Source: JANNNF01 sp963772935 (GTDB taxonomy: Bacteria > Pseudomonadota > Alphaproteobacteria > Rhodobacterales > Rhodobacteraceae). Taken from it: a stretch of 64,000 bases of DNA. Numbering within the stretch: position 1 is the stretch's first letter; each line of letters starts with the position of its first letter. Under the pieces are notes generated by a model, which was not told the DNA's origin, did no database searches, and was given only the letters and a program-made list of their open reading frames with translations. The position numbers and the translations under genes are program-made. The stretch lies in NCBI GenBank assembly GCA_963772935.1, contig CAVYZK010000008.1, positions 124,001-188,000 on the forward strand, in the 5' to 3' direction. Shown here piece after piece: positions 17,714 to 25,967 of this stretch.

Positions 17714-17740
17714 GGCGCCCGGGCCAAAAGGCCGGGCGCC
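17714..17740 (-). terminator. Rho-independent terminator of rlmB
   Basis: A GC-rich stem (17714-17725 with 17730-17740, one bulge) with an AAAA/TTTT loop is followed on the minus strand by TTTTTCTG. It lies about 120 bp downstream of the rlmB stop and just upstream of the CoA-binding gene. Confidence 0.75.
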
Positions 17741-17863
17741 AGTCGTGGAACGAGGGACAGTGGAAGTCAAGGACGGGGGTTCCGGTCCCGTACCTTCACT
17801 GTGTTACATAGAAACGCTAACGCGCCGTTAAAGTTGCCATCCCAGAATCGTGATCAACACCGG

Positions 17864-18652
17864 TCAGCGTTGGCTGGCCGCATAGAGGGACACCGCCGCC
17901 GCGTTCGACACGTTCAGCGACCCGAACCCGCCAGAGAACGGGATTTTTGCAATGATATCGCAGGTTTCCCGCGTGCGATCCCGCAACCCCGGCCCTTCGG
18001 CGCCGAGAACCAGCCCCACCGCCCGCGTGCCCGCTTGCGCCAGCGCGTCTGACAGCGTGACCGTGGCCTCACCGTCCAGCCCGATCAGCACGAAGCCCAT
18101 TTCCTTCAGTTCGACCATCGCGTCGCCCAGATTGTTGACCCGCAGATAGGGCTGGCGTTCCAGCGCGCCGCTGGCAGTTTTCGCCAGGGCCCCGGTTTCC
18201 GGCGCGGAATGGTGGCGGGGGGCAATGACCGCCCGCGCGCCGAACACTTCGGCAGACCGCAGCACCGCCCCCACGTTATGAGGGTCGGTCACCCGGTCCA
18301 GCAGCACCACCAAAGGCGCGCCCGTGCCTGAAATGCAGACCTCGTCCAGCTTGCCCCAGTTCAGCGCCTTCACCTCCAGCGCAGCACCCTGATGCACCGA
18401 CCCTTCGTCAATCGGTACGTCAAACCGGCGCGGGTCGGCGATTTCAGGCACCATGCCCGAAAGGCCCACCGCATCCTCCAGCCGATCAAGCGCGTTTTTG
18501 GTAACCACCAGCCGCAGTTTGACCCGCGCGGGGTTCAGCAAGGCGTCGCGCACCGCATGCAGGCCGAACAGCCAGACGGTTGCCTTTTCCTCGGCCCGCT
18601 TGCTGCGTTCCTTGTCAACCACCCAGTCGGGTTTCTTCGCACCTGTGGTCAT
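17864..18652 (-). CDS. rlmB: 23S rRNA 2'-O-ribose methyltransferase, TrmH/RlmB family
   Basis: This 262-residue SPOUT methyltransferase probably methylates G2251 of 23S rRNA using SAM. The N-terminal substrate-binding domain (LFGLHAVRDALLNPARVK) is followed by the knot domain with LDRVTDPHNVGAVLRSAEVF, GLVLGAEGPGLRDRTRE and PFSGGFGSLNVSNAAAVSLY (motifs 1-3). Start ATG 18652 has AAGGAA eight bases upstream; the frame is open to 18721. Assignment to RlmB over TrmL/TrmH rests on the N-terminal domain. Confidence 0.92.
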   Translation of the reverse strand: MTTGAKKPDWVVDKERSKRAEEKATVWLFGLHAVRDALLNPARVKLRLVVTKNALDRLEDAVGLSGMVPEIADPRRFDVPIDEGSVHQGAALEVKALNWGKLDEVCISGTGAPLVVLLDRVTDPHNVGAVLRSAEVFGARAVIAPRHHSAPETGALAKTASGALERQPYLRVNNLGDAMVELKEMGFVLIGLDGEATVTLSDALAQAGTRAVGLVLGAEGPGLRDRTRETCDIIAKIPFSGGFGSLNVSNAAAVSLYAASQR

Positions 18653-18784
18653 CGCGGGGTTCCTTGCAGCACGGGTTTGGAATTGGCAGGGACCATGCGC
18701 AGCACCACCTGCATGTTGCAAGCCGAAACTCTGCCAAATGCGCTTGACGCCCCTGTGAGGCTCGTCTATCCCCCGCCTCCATTA

Positions 18785-18868
18785 GGGCGACGAGCTGCAA
18801 GGTGCGGCAGGAGACTGTAACTCTCCCGGGGCGACCCACGCCTGGTTCGATTCCAGGGTCGCCCACCA
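18785..18868 (+). tRNA. Class II tRNA-like gene with GTA (Tyr) anticodon, unusual D-arm
   Basis: The acceptor stem GGGCGAC/GTCGCCC (7 bp), anticodon stem GGAGA/TCTCC with loop CTGTAAC, T-arm CCTGG/CCAGG with loop TTCGATT, and encoded CCA are all perfect. A long variable arm (GGGCGACCC) makes it class II, as expected for bacterial tRNA-Tyr. Odd points are position 8, which is G instead of the near-universal T, and a short 7-base D-loop (CAAGGTG). It could be the main tRNA-Tyr, a second isoacceptor or a tRNA-like RNA. The anticodon would read TAC/TAT. Confidence 0.75.
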
Positions 18869-18897
18869 TCTTACCCTTCGGGGCCGGGATGGTGGGC
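18861..18897 (+). terminator. Inverted repeat embracing the 3' end of the tRNA-like gene
   Basis: GCCCACCATC (18861-18870) pairs with GATGGTGGGC (18888-18897), ten perfect pairs. The left arm includes the CCA end of the tRNA. It may act as a terminator or as a precursor structure that hides the tRNA 3' end before processing. No T-run follows. Confidence 0.5.
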
Positions 18898-18987
18898 AAA
18901 CGTTCCTAAGCAGCGCCCCCTGCCATTCGCTTGCAACCCCCCGCCGATCTTGCGACAGTCCGTGCAGATTTATCACCGGAATATCCC

Positions 18988-19786
18988 ATGACCGACGCCT
19001 CGTATCGCTTTACCCACGCCATTACCCGCCGCCCGGCACCGTCCATCACCGCAGGCCTGCGCGCTGTGGATACCGGCAACCCGGACCTTGGCCTGATGGC
19101 GCAGCACCATGCCGATTATGTCGCTACGCTGCGCGCGACCGGGGCGACGGTGGTGGAGCTGTCGGCGTTGGACGCCTACCCGGATTCGGTGTTTGTCGAA
19201 GATACGGCCCTGTGTCTGCCCATGGGGGCCATCATCATGCGCCCAGGCGCACCCACCCGTCTGGGCGAGGCCGCGGAAATGGCGCCGCATCTGGCCGCGC
19301 TCTATGGGGATATCCGGCGCGTGGAAGCGGACGGCAGTTTCATCGAGGGCGGCGATATCCTGGTGACCGAGACCGAGATTCTGGTGGGCCGCTCGGCCCG
19401 CACCAATGCGGCAGGGATTGCCGATCTGGCGCGTTTGACCGCCGATTGGGGCCTGCCTGTGCGCGAGGTGTTCACCCCGCCCGGTGTGCTGCATTTCAAG
19501 ACCGACTGTTCGCTGCTGGACGCAGAGACCATCCTTGCCACGCCACGCCTTGCAGCCTCGGGCTGTTTCGCCGGGTACAGGGTGATCCATACGGCAGAGG
19601 GTGAAGAGGCCTGCGCCAATTCCATCCGCTTCAATGATGTGGTGATCATGCCGGCCGGGTTTACTGCGCACACGCGATGCGGTGGCCGCGGCGGGGTATG
19701 ATGTCCGCGAGATCGGCAATTCGGAATGCGCCAAGCTGGATGGCGGTATGTCCTGTCTGTCGCTGCGGTTCACGCCGAAGGCGTAA
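18988..19786 (+). CDS. Dimethylarginine dimethylaminohydrolase-type amidinotransferase-fold enzyme (one frameshift near 19667)
   Basis: This pentein-fold hydrolase is probably a dimethylargininase or arginine-deiminase relative that releases citrulline from arginine derivatives. Motifs are FVEDTALCLP, FIEGGDIL, HFKTDCSLLD and, after the frame change, SECAKLDGGMSCLSLRF with the catalytic cysteine. The original frame stops at 19701 after an artificial tail. A +1 shift near 19667 restores TRDAVAAAGYDVREIGN and a stop at 19784-19786, about 265 residues in total. The start is ATG 18988 (MTDASYRFTHAI). The single lesion suggests a read error. Confidence 0.85.
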
Positions 19787-20094
19787 AGCAGGGTTCGCCT
19801 CAATGGAACGGACTTTCTTCTGCCCGGAATCAAGCGCGAAGCGCGCCGGGCAATGCCCCATTGCCCGACAGGCGTTTGCTTTGGCAAACGCCGAGAGTGG
19901 ACCGCCCCCTCGGGCGGGCATTTCCCTCTCGTCCTGCTGATTGAAAGGCAGACAGGAACACGGGGTTGGATTTCATGAAGGACCACTCAAGCAAAACTCA
20001 AATCGAAGAAACCTATGCGGCGGCGTTCCCAACCAAGTTTGGTAGATCCAGAAGTTCAGATCGGATCTGGCGAATCGGAATCTCCTGAACCAAC
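19787..20094. other. Intergenic stretch with two hairpins, no gene recognised
   Basis: Two nine-bp hairpins are visible: 19847-19855 with 19859-19867, and 19871-19879 with 19884-19892. They probably terminate the upstream gene. The rest (19900-20090) has short frames without recognisable products. Confidence 0.5.
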
Positions 20095-20511
20095 CTAAGG
20101 CATCAGCACAGCCTTGCGGTCGTAATCGGCGCGGTCCTCTGTGCCGTCGTCAAACACCACCACCACAGAAACCGTCTGCACCGATTGCAATGGCAGGGTG
20201 ATGTAGGGAAAGCGCCCCTCGGGCAGTTTCAGCGCATTTGGGGCGGCCTCGCCTTCATAGCATGGCTCCATCTGCCACACTTTGGCCGCAGCGCCCGAAT
20301 TCACCGAGAACCGCACCTCGGACAACCCGCAACGCCAGCTTTCCAGATGGGTGAAATAGATCAGATCGTTGCCGTCAAATTCGCGCACTGCGATCCACGC
20401 GGTCTTGGTGGCGGCAAGGATCGGCTTCACTTCCGCCGCCGTGGTAAAGGTCTGACCCGAGGCCATCGTTCCCCAAAGCATCCCCGCCGCAACACATGTC
20501 CGCCACATCAT
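20095..20511 (-). CDS. Secreted hypothetical protein
   Basis: This 138-residue product has a Sec-type signal peptide (hydrophobic CVAAGMLWGTMASG, then QTFTTAAEV). The mature part contains WIAVREFDGNDLIYFTH, SWRCGLSEVRF, MEPCYEGEA and a C-terminal VVVVFDDGTEDRADYDRKA. Two cysteines may form a disulfide. I do not recognise a family; it looks periplasmic. Adjacent ATGs at 20511 and 20508 follow a GGGGCGGGG stretch. The frame is open further upstream, but the signal peptide decides the start. Confidence 0.65.
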   Translation of the reverse strand: MMWRTCVAAGMLWGTMASGQTFTTAAEVKPILAATKTAWIAVREFDGNDLIYFTHLESWRCGLSEVRFSVNSGAAAKVWQMEPCYEGEAAPNALKLPEGRFPYITLPLQSVQTVSVVVVFDDGTEDRADYDRKAVLMP

Positions 20512-20584
20512 CCCCGCCCCCGCCTTTGCCCTTTTCGCCCCAGATTTCCGGGCTATGGTCGCGCAAACCCTGACCCGGACGATC

Positions 20585-21580
20585 ATGCCCGCCAAAGCTG
20601 CCCCCCCGTTCAACATCATGGCCGTCGCCCAATCGGGCCGCCTTGCCTATGAGGCGATCCTGCTGGTCGCGTCATTGAAGCACACAAACCCCGATTTTGC
20701 AGGCAAAATCTTTATCGCCGAACCGCAGCCGGGGCCGCTTTGGCCGCAAGACCCACGCATCGGCGACCCGGCGATCACTGCGGCGCTGGAGGGTCTGGGG
20801 GCCACCATCCTGCCATTTGATAGCAAGGTATTCGGGCACAGCTACCCTTATGGCAACAAGATCGAGGCGCTCGCCGCCCTGCCCGATCAGCCGTTCCTCT
20901 TTCTGGACACCGACACGCTGATCACCGGGCCGCTTTCCAGCCTGCAGATGGATTTCACCAAACCGTCCGCCTCGATGCGGCGCGAAGGCACATGGCCCAC
21001 CATCGAACTGTACGGCCCGACCTATGCACAAATCTGGCGCGCGTTATACACCCGCTTCGGTCTTGATTACGAAACCTCGCTGGATATGGCGCAGCCCGAT
21101 GACTACTGGCAGCGACACCTGTATTTCAACGCGGGCTGGTTCTTCCACAAAAGCCCAAAGGCGTTCGGCGCGCAGTTTCTGGCGATTGCCCGGTCGATCC
21201 GCGACGACCGCCCGCGCGAATTGCTGTTGCAGGAAATCAACCCATGGCTGGACCAGATCGCCCTGCCCCTGGTCATTCACAGCTTTGGCGGCGCGCGTCC
21301 CGGCCCGGGCCTTGCGGGCCTTGATGGCGATGTGACCTGCCACTATCGCACGCTGTCGCTGCTGTACGCGCGGGAGGCCGACCGAGTGGTCGAGGTGCTG
21401 GAAGCCATCACCGAGCCCAAAGACCTGCGCCGCATCCTGCGCGATTATGCCCCAGTCAAAACGCTGGTCTACCAGAACCGGGGCAAGAAAGCCCGCGCGC
21501 TGTTTGACCGCGAAAACCTGCCGCACCGCGAACAGGTGATCCGCAACACACTGAAGCGAGAGGAATTGTGGCTGCGGTAA
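20585..21580 (+). CDS. GT-A-fold glycosyltransferase-like protein of unknown specificity
   Basis: The product is about 331 residues. It shows the layout of a nucleotide-diphospho-sugar transferase: FNIMAVAQSGRLAYEAILL at the N-terminus, then PFLFLDTDTLITGPL with a DxD metal motif near residue 107, and a YFNAGWFFH motif near residue 180, both reminiscent of GT8/GT-A enzymes. No membrane segment is visible. The acceptor and sugar are unknown. The frame starts at ATG 20555; I prefer ATG 20585 because conserved sequence begins there. It is divergent from the secreted protein with a short shared promoter region. Confidence 0.65.
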   Translation: MPAKAAPPFNIMAVAQSGRLAYEAILLVASLKHTNPDFAGKIFIAEPQPGPLWPQDPRIGDPAITAALEGLGATILPFDSKVFGHSYPYGNKIEALAALPDQPFLFLDTDTLITGPLSSLQMDFTKPSASMRREGTWPTIELYGPTYAQIWRALYTRFGLDYETSLDMAQPDDYWQRHLYFNAGWFFHKSPKAFGAQFLAIARSIRDDRPRELLLQEINPWLDQIALPLVIHSFGGARPGPGLAGLDGDVTCHYRTLSLLYAREADRVVEVLEAITEPKDLRRILRDYAPVKTLVYQNRGKKARALFDRENLPHREQVIRNTLKREELWLR

Positions 21581-21726
21581 AACCTGTCTGACCCCAAGGC
21601 TGGATAGGAAAGGCTGGATAGGACCGATTTCCTTGATGATCTGAACCGGACTTGCCTTGGCCAACTGCGCATACCGAAAGTCCCAAACGCGTACGTGAGA
21701 CGCTGGCAAAATGATGATTTCTTCAT

Positions 21727-21984
21727 GTGGCACGGAGCCATGGTCGGTTCCAGATTTCGACCGGGTTTGGCGGCAGATTTGTGCTGGGCACGCTGGACGC
21801 GGCGGCATTCCAATCGCGCGCCGACATTATGGCGCAAGACGCCGATGACCGGTTCATCTGTCGCACCACCACCGACCGTACCTTGTGGTTTGACGAAGAC
21901 GGCAACGGCGCAATGGTCGTTATCATGGTCGCGGATTTGCAGGCCGGGGCCACGCTTTAGGCGGCGGATATCGTGATATTCTGA
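21727..21984 (+). pseudogene. Fragment of an RTX-type protein C-terminus
   Basis: The frame reads FVLGTLDAAAFQSRADIMAQ then DDRFICRTTTDRTLWFDEDG, clearly homologous to the tail of the RTX protein ending at 24494 (SSDRFIFRTTDATLWFDADG). An amber stop at 21958-21960 interrupts it before the terminal AADIVIF. No N-terminal part or nonapeptide repeats precede it. Upstream, a 12-base sequence AGGCTGGATAGG is tandemly repeated (about 21597-21623). Confidence 0.65.
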
Positions 21985-22030
21985 ACGGGCGATGGGCGAA
22001 CCCTGCGGCGGGCCGCAGGAACCGCCCATC

Positions 22031-22624
22031 CTACATCCGCAGCACGGGCACCAATGACAGCACCAGCAGCGCGGCCATCGTCCAGTTGAAGGCGCGTAGC
22101 CGGGCAGGCTGTGACAGCCAACCGCGCAGCACTTCACCCGCCCAGGCCCAAAGGCTGACCGAGGGAAGGTTGACGCAAGCAAACACCAGCGCGACCAACG
22201 CCACACCCCAGAGTGAGCGGTCCGGGGCATAGGCCGCAATCGCCCCAAGCGACATTGCCCAGGCCTTGGGATTGACCCATTGAAATGCCGCCGCTTGCCA
22301 GAAACTGAAGGGCCGCCCGCCCGTCTGCCCGGCCTTTGGGGCGGCAGAATGCGCGATTTTCCACGCCAGCCACAGCATGTAGGCGACAGACAATACCTTG
22401 AGCAGGGTTTTGGCGGGGGGCCAGCTTTCCATCACCCCGGCAAGGCCCAGACCCACGAGGAACACCATCAGCGAATGGCCCAGCGTGATGCCAACCATAT
22501 GCGGCAGGGTCCGGGCAAAGCCGAAATTCACCCCCGAGGCCAGCAGCATCATGTTGTTCGGCCCCGGCGTGACCGAGGTAACGAAGGCAAAGCCGAGCAG
22601 TGCAAGAAGCAATTCATGGGTCAT
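22031..22624 (-). CDS. LysE/RhtB-family amino acid exporter
   Basis: This 197-residue inner-membrane protein has about six hydrophobic segments. The N-terminal SVTPGPNNMMLLASGVNFG is the LysE/RhtB signature, followed by PHMVGITLGHSLMVFLVG. It probably exports an amino acid or small metabolite. It is divergent from an Lrp-family regulator 72 bp away, the usual arrangement for a regulated exporter. Start ATG 22624 begins the first membrane segment. Confidence 0.92.
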   Translation of the reverse strand: MTHELLLALLGFAFVTSVTPGPNNMMLLASGVNFGFARTLPHMVGITLGHSLMVFLVGLGLAGVMESWPPAKTLLKVLSVAYMLWLAWKIAHSAAPKAGQTGGRPFSFWQAAAFQWVNPKAWAMSLGAIAAYAPDRSLWGVALVALVFACVNLPSVSLWAWAGEVLRGWLSQPARLRAFNWTMAALLVLSLVPVLRM

Positions 22625-22696
22625 GGCGCAATTCTTCACCATATCGGGCGACACAAGATTGCATATAATCGAATAAACTCGTAAATTGCACAACAA
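22625..22696. promoter_or_regulatory. Shared LysE/Lrp promoter-operator region
   Basis: This AT-rich 72-bp spacer contains TATAAT (within TTGCATATAATCG) and TTGCA-type half sites about 33 bp apart, in a region where an Lrp-type octamer could bind. It probably controls both divergent genes. Confidence 0.45.
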
Positions 22697-23149
22697 ATGA
22701 CTAAACAAGACGCCATAACCGACCGCATATTGCACGAGCTGAAACGCGACGGCAGGTTGTCAAACCTCGACCTCGCGGAACGGGTGGGCCTGTCGCCATC
22801 CGCCTGCCTGCGCCGGGTGCAGGATCTTGAACGCAGCGGTGTGATCAAAGGCTACCGGGCGGTACTGGACCCTGCCAAAACCGGGGTGGGGTTTGTGGCC
22901 TATGTGACGGTCGGCCTGAACCAGCATACCAAGGCCGCGCAGGAGGCGTTTGAACGCGCCATCGCCCGCGCACCCCATGTGCGCGAGTGTCACAACATCA
23001 CCGGCACCGTCGAATATCTGCTGCGGGTCGAGGCTGCCGACCTTGCGGCCTACAAACATTTTCACTCCGATATTCTGGGGGCCTTGCCGCAGGTCCATAC
23101 CCTGACCACCTATGTGGTGATGGGCAGCCCCAAGGACGACCGGGCGTGA
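22697..23149 (+). CDS. Lrp/AsnC-family transcriptional regulator
   Basis: The 150-residue product has an N-terminal winged helix-turn-helix (RILHELKRDGRLSNLDLAE ... LSPSACLRRVQDLERSGVI) and a C-terminal RAM ligand-binding domain (VRECHNITGTVEYLLRVEA). Such proteins bind amino acids as octamers. The divergent LysE exporter is the likely target. Confidence 0.93.
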   Translation: MTKQDAITDRILHELKRDGRLSNLDLAERVGLSPSACLRRVQDLERSGVIKGYRAVLDPAKTGVGFVAYVTVGLNQHTKAAQEAFERAIARAPHVRECHNITGTVEYLLRVEAADLAAYKHFHSDILGALPQVHTLTTYVVMGSPKDDRA

Positions 23150-23210
23150 CGCCGGATCGCATCTGTGTTAAACGCCTTTGATACGAACAGGTTAACACAC
23201 GCGAGCCCCC

Positions 23211-24494
23211 ATGCTGATCGAAGCCACCACCCAGACCGTCTATGGCAACGTCTATGTCCCGACTGGAAACGATGACCTGAATGTCGGGGCGGGTGTAACC
23301 ATTCGCTCACTCGGGTCCAGCCCCAACCACGACACCGAATATGACGCGATCACCACCTTTACCGGGCAGCACACCTTTACGGTATCGGGCACCATCAACG
23401 GCTTTGACGACGGCATCAACACCATCGGCTGCACCGCCGCACAAACCGTGGAAATTGCTGTTGGCGGGCGGATCAACTCGGGGTTTGGCAGTTCGGTCGT
23501 GGATGCCGACGGTGTCATTCTGGACGGGGTGAATTCAACGCTGGTGAATCGCGGGCTGATCAATGCCCATGGATCTGGCGTCATGGTCAGCACGCCGGAA
23601 TTCAGCACCACGGTTGTTACCAATTACGGAACAATCAATGCCGACAAATACGGCATCTGGGTGCAGTACAGCTATGGCACGGCCTGCTTTATCAACTATG
23701 GCCGCGTCGAATCGGGGATGGGCAGCTACCTTGGCGGCACCAAGGTGGACGTCGTGACCAACGCGGGCACCATGACCGGCGACATCCATTTCGGACAAGG
23801 CAACGACGTCTACAACGGCACGGGCGGCAAAGTGATCGGCACCATCTATGGCGAATGGGGCGACGACTGGTTTGTGACCGGACGCTCTGCCGACCATATT
23901 GACGGCGGCGACGGCATCGACACGTTGGATTTTTCGGCCGCAACGACGCTGGTCAAAGCGGACCTGTCCAACTCGGCCAACAACGCCGGGCAATCCGCGA
24001 TCCATGACACCTACACCGGCATCGAGAATGTTATCGGGTCGGGCTTCAACGACGTACTGACGGGCGATGCGCAGGCCAATGCGCTATCGGGCAATGCCGG
24101 GGCGGACAAGTTGCTGGGGGCTGACGGCAACGATACCCTGACCGGCGGCCTCGGGCATGATACCCTGACGGGCGGCAACGGGTTTGATACCTTCGTGTTC
24201 AACGCGCTTGCCGAACTTGGCGACCACATCACCGATTACAGCCACAACGCAGATGTGATCGCGTTTGAAGGATCGGCATTTGGCTATGGCGACTATCAGG
24301 GCGCGATTGATGCTGCGGATTTTGTGATCAGCACCCGGGCCGCAGCACTGGATTCGTCCGACCGCTTCATTTTCCGCACCACGGATGCGACGCTATGGTT
24401 TGATGCCGACGGCAAGGGCGGCGTGGCAGCGGTGCAGGTTGCAAACCTGAACGATGATGCCATCCTGACCTTTGAGAATATCGTGATCCTTTGA
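23211..24494 (+). CDS. RTX-type calcium-binding secreted protein
   Basis: This 427-residue acidic protein has no N-terminal signal peptide. The first ~200 residues are beta-helix-like (repeated VTNYGTINA, VTNAGTMTG turns). Then come RTX nonapeptides (GGDGIDTLD, GADGNDTLTGGLGHDTL, GGNGFDTFVF). The C-terminus (DRFIFRTTDATLWFDADG ... ENIVIL) is a type I secretion tail. It is expected to be exported by an ABC/MFP/TolC system not present in this window, then fold with calcium. The role is unknown; perhaps it is a surface-layer or adhesin-like protein. A 34-bp palindrome follows. Confidence 0.85.
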   Translation: MLIEATTQTVYGNVYVPTGNDDLNVGAGVTIRSLGSSPNHDTEYDAITTFTGQHTFTVSGTINGFDDGINTIGCTAAQTVEIAVGGRINSGFGSSVVDADGVILDGVNSTLVNRGLINAHGSGVMVSTPEFSTTVVTNYGTINADKYGIWVQYSYGTACFINYGRVESGMGSYLGGTKVDVVTNAGTMTGDIHFGQGNDVYNGTGGKVIGTIYGEWGDDWFVTGRSADHIDGGDGIDTLDFSAATTLVKADLSNSANNAGQSAIHDTYTGIENVIGSGFNDVLTGDAQANALSGNAGADKLLGADGNDTLTGGLGHDTLTGGNGFDTFVFNALAELGDHITDYSHNADVIAFEGSAFGYGDYQGAIDAADFVISTRAAALDSSDRFIFRTTDATLWFDADGKGGVAAVQVANLNDDAILTFENIVIL

Positions 24495-24517
24495 TCCGAT
24501 AGCCCGAATCGGGGTGA

Positions 24518-24551
24518 CCCTTGCAACAGCGCGATCGCGCTGTTGCAAGGG
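24518..24551. terminator. 34-bp perfect palindrome after RTX gene
   Basis: The palindrome is symmetric over all 34 bases around GCGATCGC, starting 23 bases after the RTX stop. It is a strong hairpin on either strand but lacks a T-run, so it may stabilise the RTX mRNA 3' end or terminate transcription weakly. Confidence 0.65.
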
Positions 24552-24660
24552 CTTTGGATGGAAAATCCTGCCCCGGGCTGGGGTTGAACAGAAACAACCA
24601 CCCCCTTCACAGGGCACCCCCCTTGGCCTACCCTGCCGCGACATGCCACGGGAGGGTGAT

Positions 24661-25950
24661 ATGACCGACACGAGTTTGGGTTTTGACACGCTTGCCATTC
24701 ACGCAGGCACCGCACCGGACACGGCCACCGGCGCGCGACAGGTTCCGATTTACCAGACCACGGCCTATGTGTTCCGCGATGCGGATCACGCCGCCAAACT
24801 GTTTAACCTGGAGGAAATCGGCTATGTCTATTCGCGGCTGACCAACCCCACGGTCTCGGCCTTGGCCAACCGGGTCTGTGCGCTGGAAGGCGGGGCCGGG
24901 GCGATTGCCTGTTCCAGCGGGCATGCGGCGCAGATCATGGCGCTGTTTCCGCTGATGGGGCCGGGGTGCAATGTGGTGGCATCCTCGCGGCTCTATGGCG
25001 GCACCATCACCCAGTTCAGCCAGACGATCAAACGCTTCGGGTGGTCGGCCAAGTTTGTCGATACAGATGATCTGGCGGCGGTCGAGGCGGCCTGCGACGA
25101 CAACACCCGCGCGATTTTCTGCGAAACCATTGCCAATCCGGGCGGCTACATCACCGATCTGGATGCGCTGTCGGCCATTGCCAACCGTTGCGGTGTTCCG
25201 TTGATTGTCGATAATACTACCGCCTCGCCGTATCTCTGCCGCCCGATTGAACATGGCGCGACCATCGTCGTTCATTCGGCCACGAAATACTTGACCGGCA
25301 ATGGCACCGTCACCGGCGGCATCGTGGTGGACAGCGGCAATTTCAACTGGTCGGCGTCCGACAAGTTCCCCTCGCTCAGCCAGCCCGAGCCAGCCTATCA
25401 CGGGCTGGTGTTCCACCCCACACTTGGCAACATGGCCTTCACCTTTCATTCCATCGCCATCGGCCTGCGCGATCTGGGCATGACGATGAACCCGCAGGGC
25501 GCGCATTACACGCTGATGGGGATCGAAACCCTGTCACTGCGGATGCAGCGCCATGTGGAAAACGCGCAGAAGGTTGCCGAATGGCTGGAGGCCGACCCGA
25601 GGGTGGAGTTTGTGACCTATGCCGGACTGAAATCCTCACCCTGGCATCATCGGGTGGCCAAGATCGTGCCGAAAGGCGCGGGAGCGCTGTTCACCTTTGC
25701 GCTGAAAGACGGCTACGACGCCTGCGTCAAGCTGATCGACAGCTTGAAACTGTTCAGCCATGTCGCCAATCTTGGCGACACCCGCAGCCTTGTGATCCAT
25801 TCGGCATCGACCACGCACCGGCAATTGTCGCTGGAACAGCAGATCAAGGCCGGGGCCGCACCGAACGTGGTGCGCCTGTCCATCGGGATCGAGAATGTAG
25901 AGGATATCATCGCCGATCTGGATCAGGCGTTGACGGCGGCCACGGCCTGA
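24661..25950 (+). CDS. metY: O-acetylhomoserine aminocarboxypropyltransferase / sulfhydrylase
   Basis: This 429-residue PLP enzyme of the Cys/Met metabolism family makes homocysteine from O-acetylhomoserine and sulfide. SRLTNPTVSALANRVCALEG and SSGHAAQIMAL are family motifs. The PLP lysine lies in HSATKYLTGNG. The characteristic MetY insertions around FHPTLGNMAFTFH and the end SIGIENVEDIIADLDQAL support MetY rather than MetB. Start ATG 24661 follows GGGAGGGTGAT, although the frame is open further upstream. Confidence 0.93.
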   Translation: MTDTSLGFDTLAIHAGTAPDTATGARQVPIYQTTAYVFRDADHAAKLFNLEEIGYVYSRLTNPTVSALANRVCALEGGAGAIACSSGHAAQIMALFPLMGPGCNVVASSRLYGGTITQFSQTIKRFGWSAKFVDTDDLAAVEAACDDNTRAIFCETIANPGGYITDLDALSAIANRCGVPLIVDNTTASPYLCRPIEHGATIVVHSATKYLTGNGTVTGGIVVDSGNFNWSASDKFPSLSQPEPAYHGLVFHPTLGNMAFTFHSIAIGLRDLGMTMNPQGAHYTLMGIETLSLRMQRHVENAQKVAEWLEADPRVEFVTYAGLKSSPWHHRVAKIVPKGAGALFTFALKDGYDACVKLIDSLKLFSHVANLGDTRSLVIHSASTTHRQLSLEQQIKAGAAPNVVRLSIGIENVEDIIADLDQALTAATA

Positions 25951-25967
25951 CGATCCGGGCGGCGCGG

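Noticed and set aside
18615..18976. Minus-strand frames with GDPGIEPGVG and LESNQAWV peptides
   Set aside because: These are translations of the tRNA-like gene at 18785-18868, not proteins.
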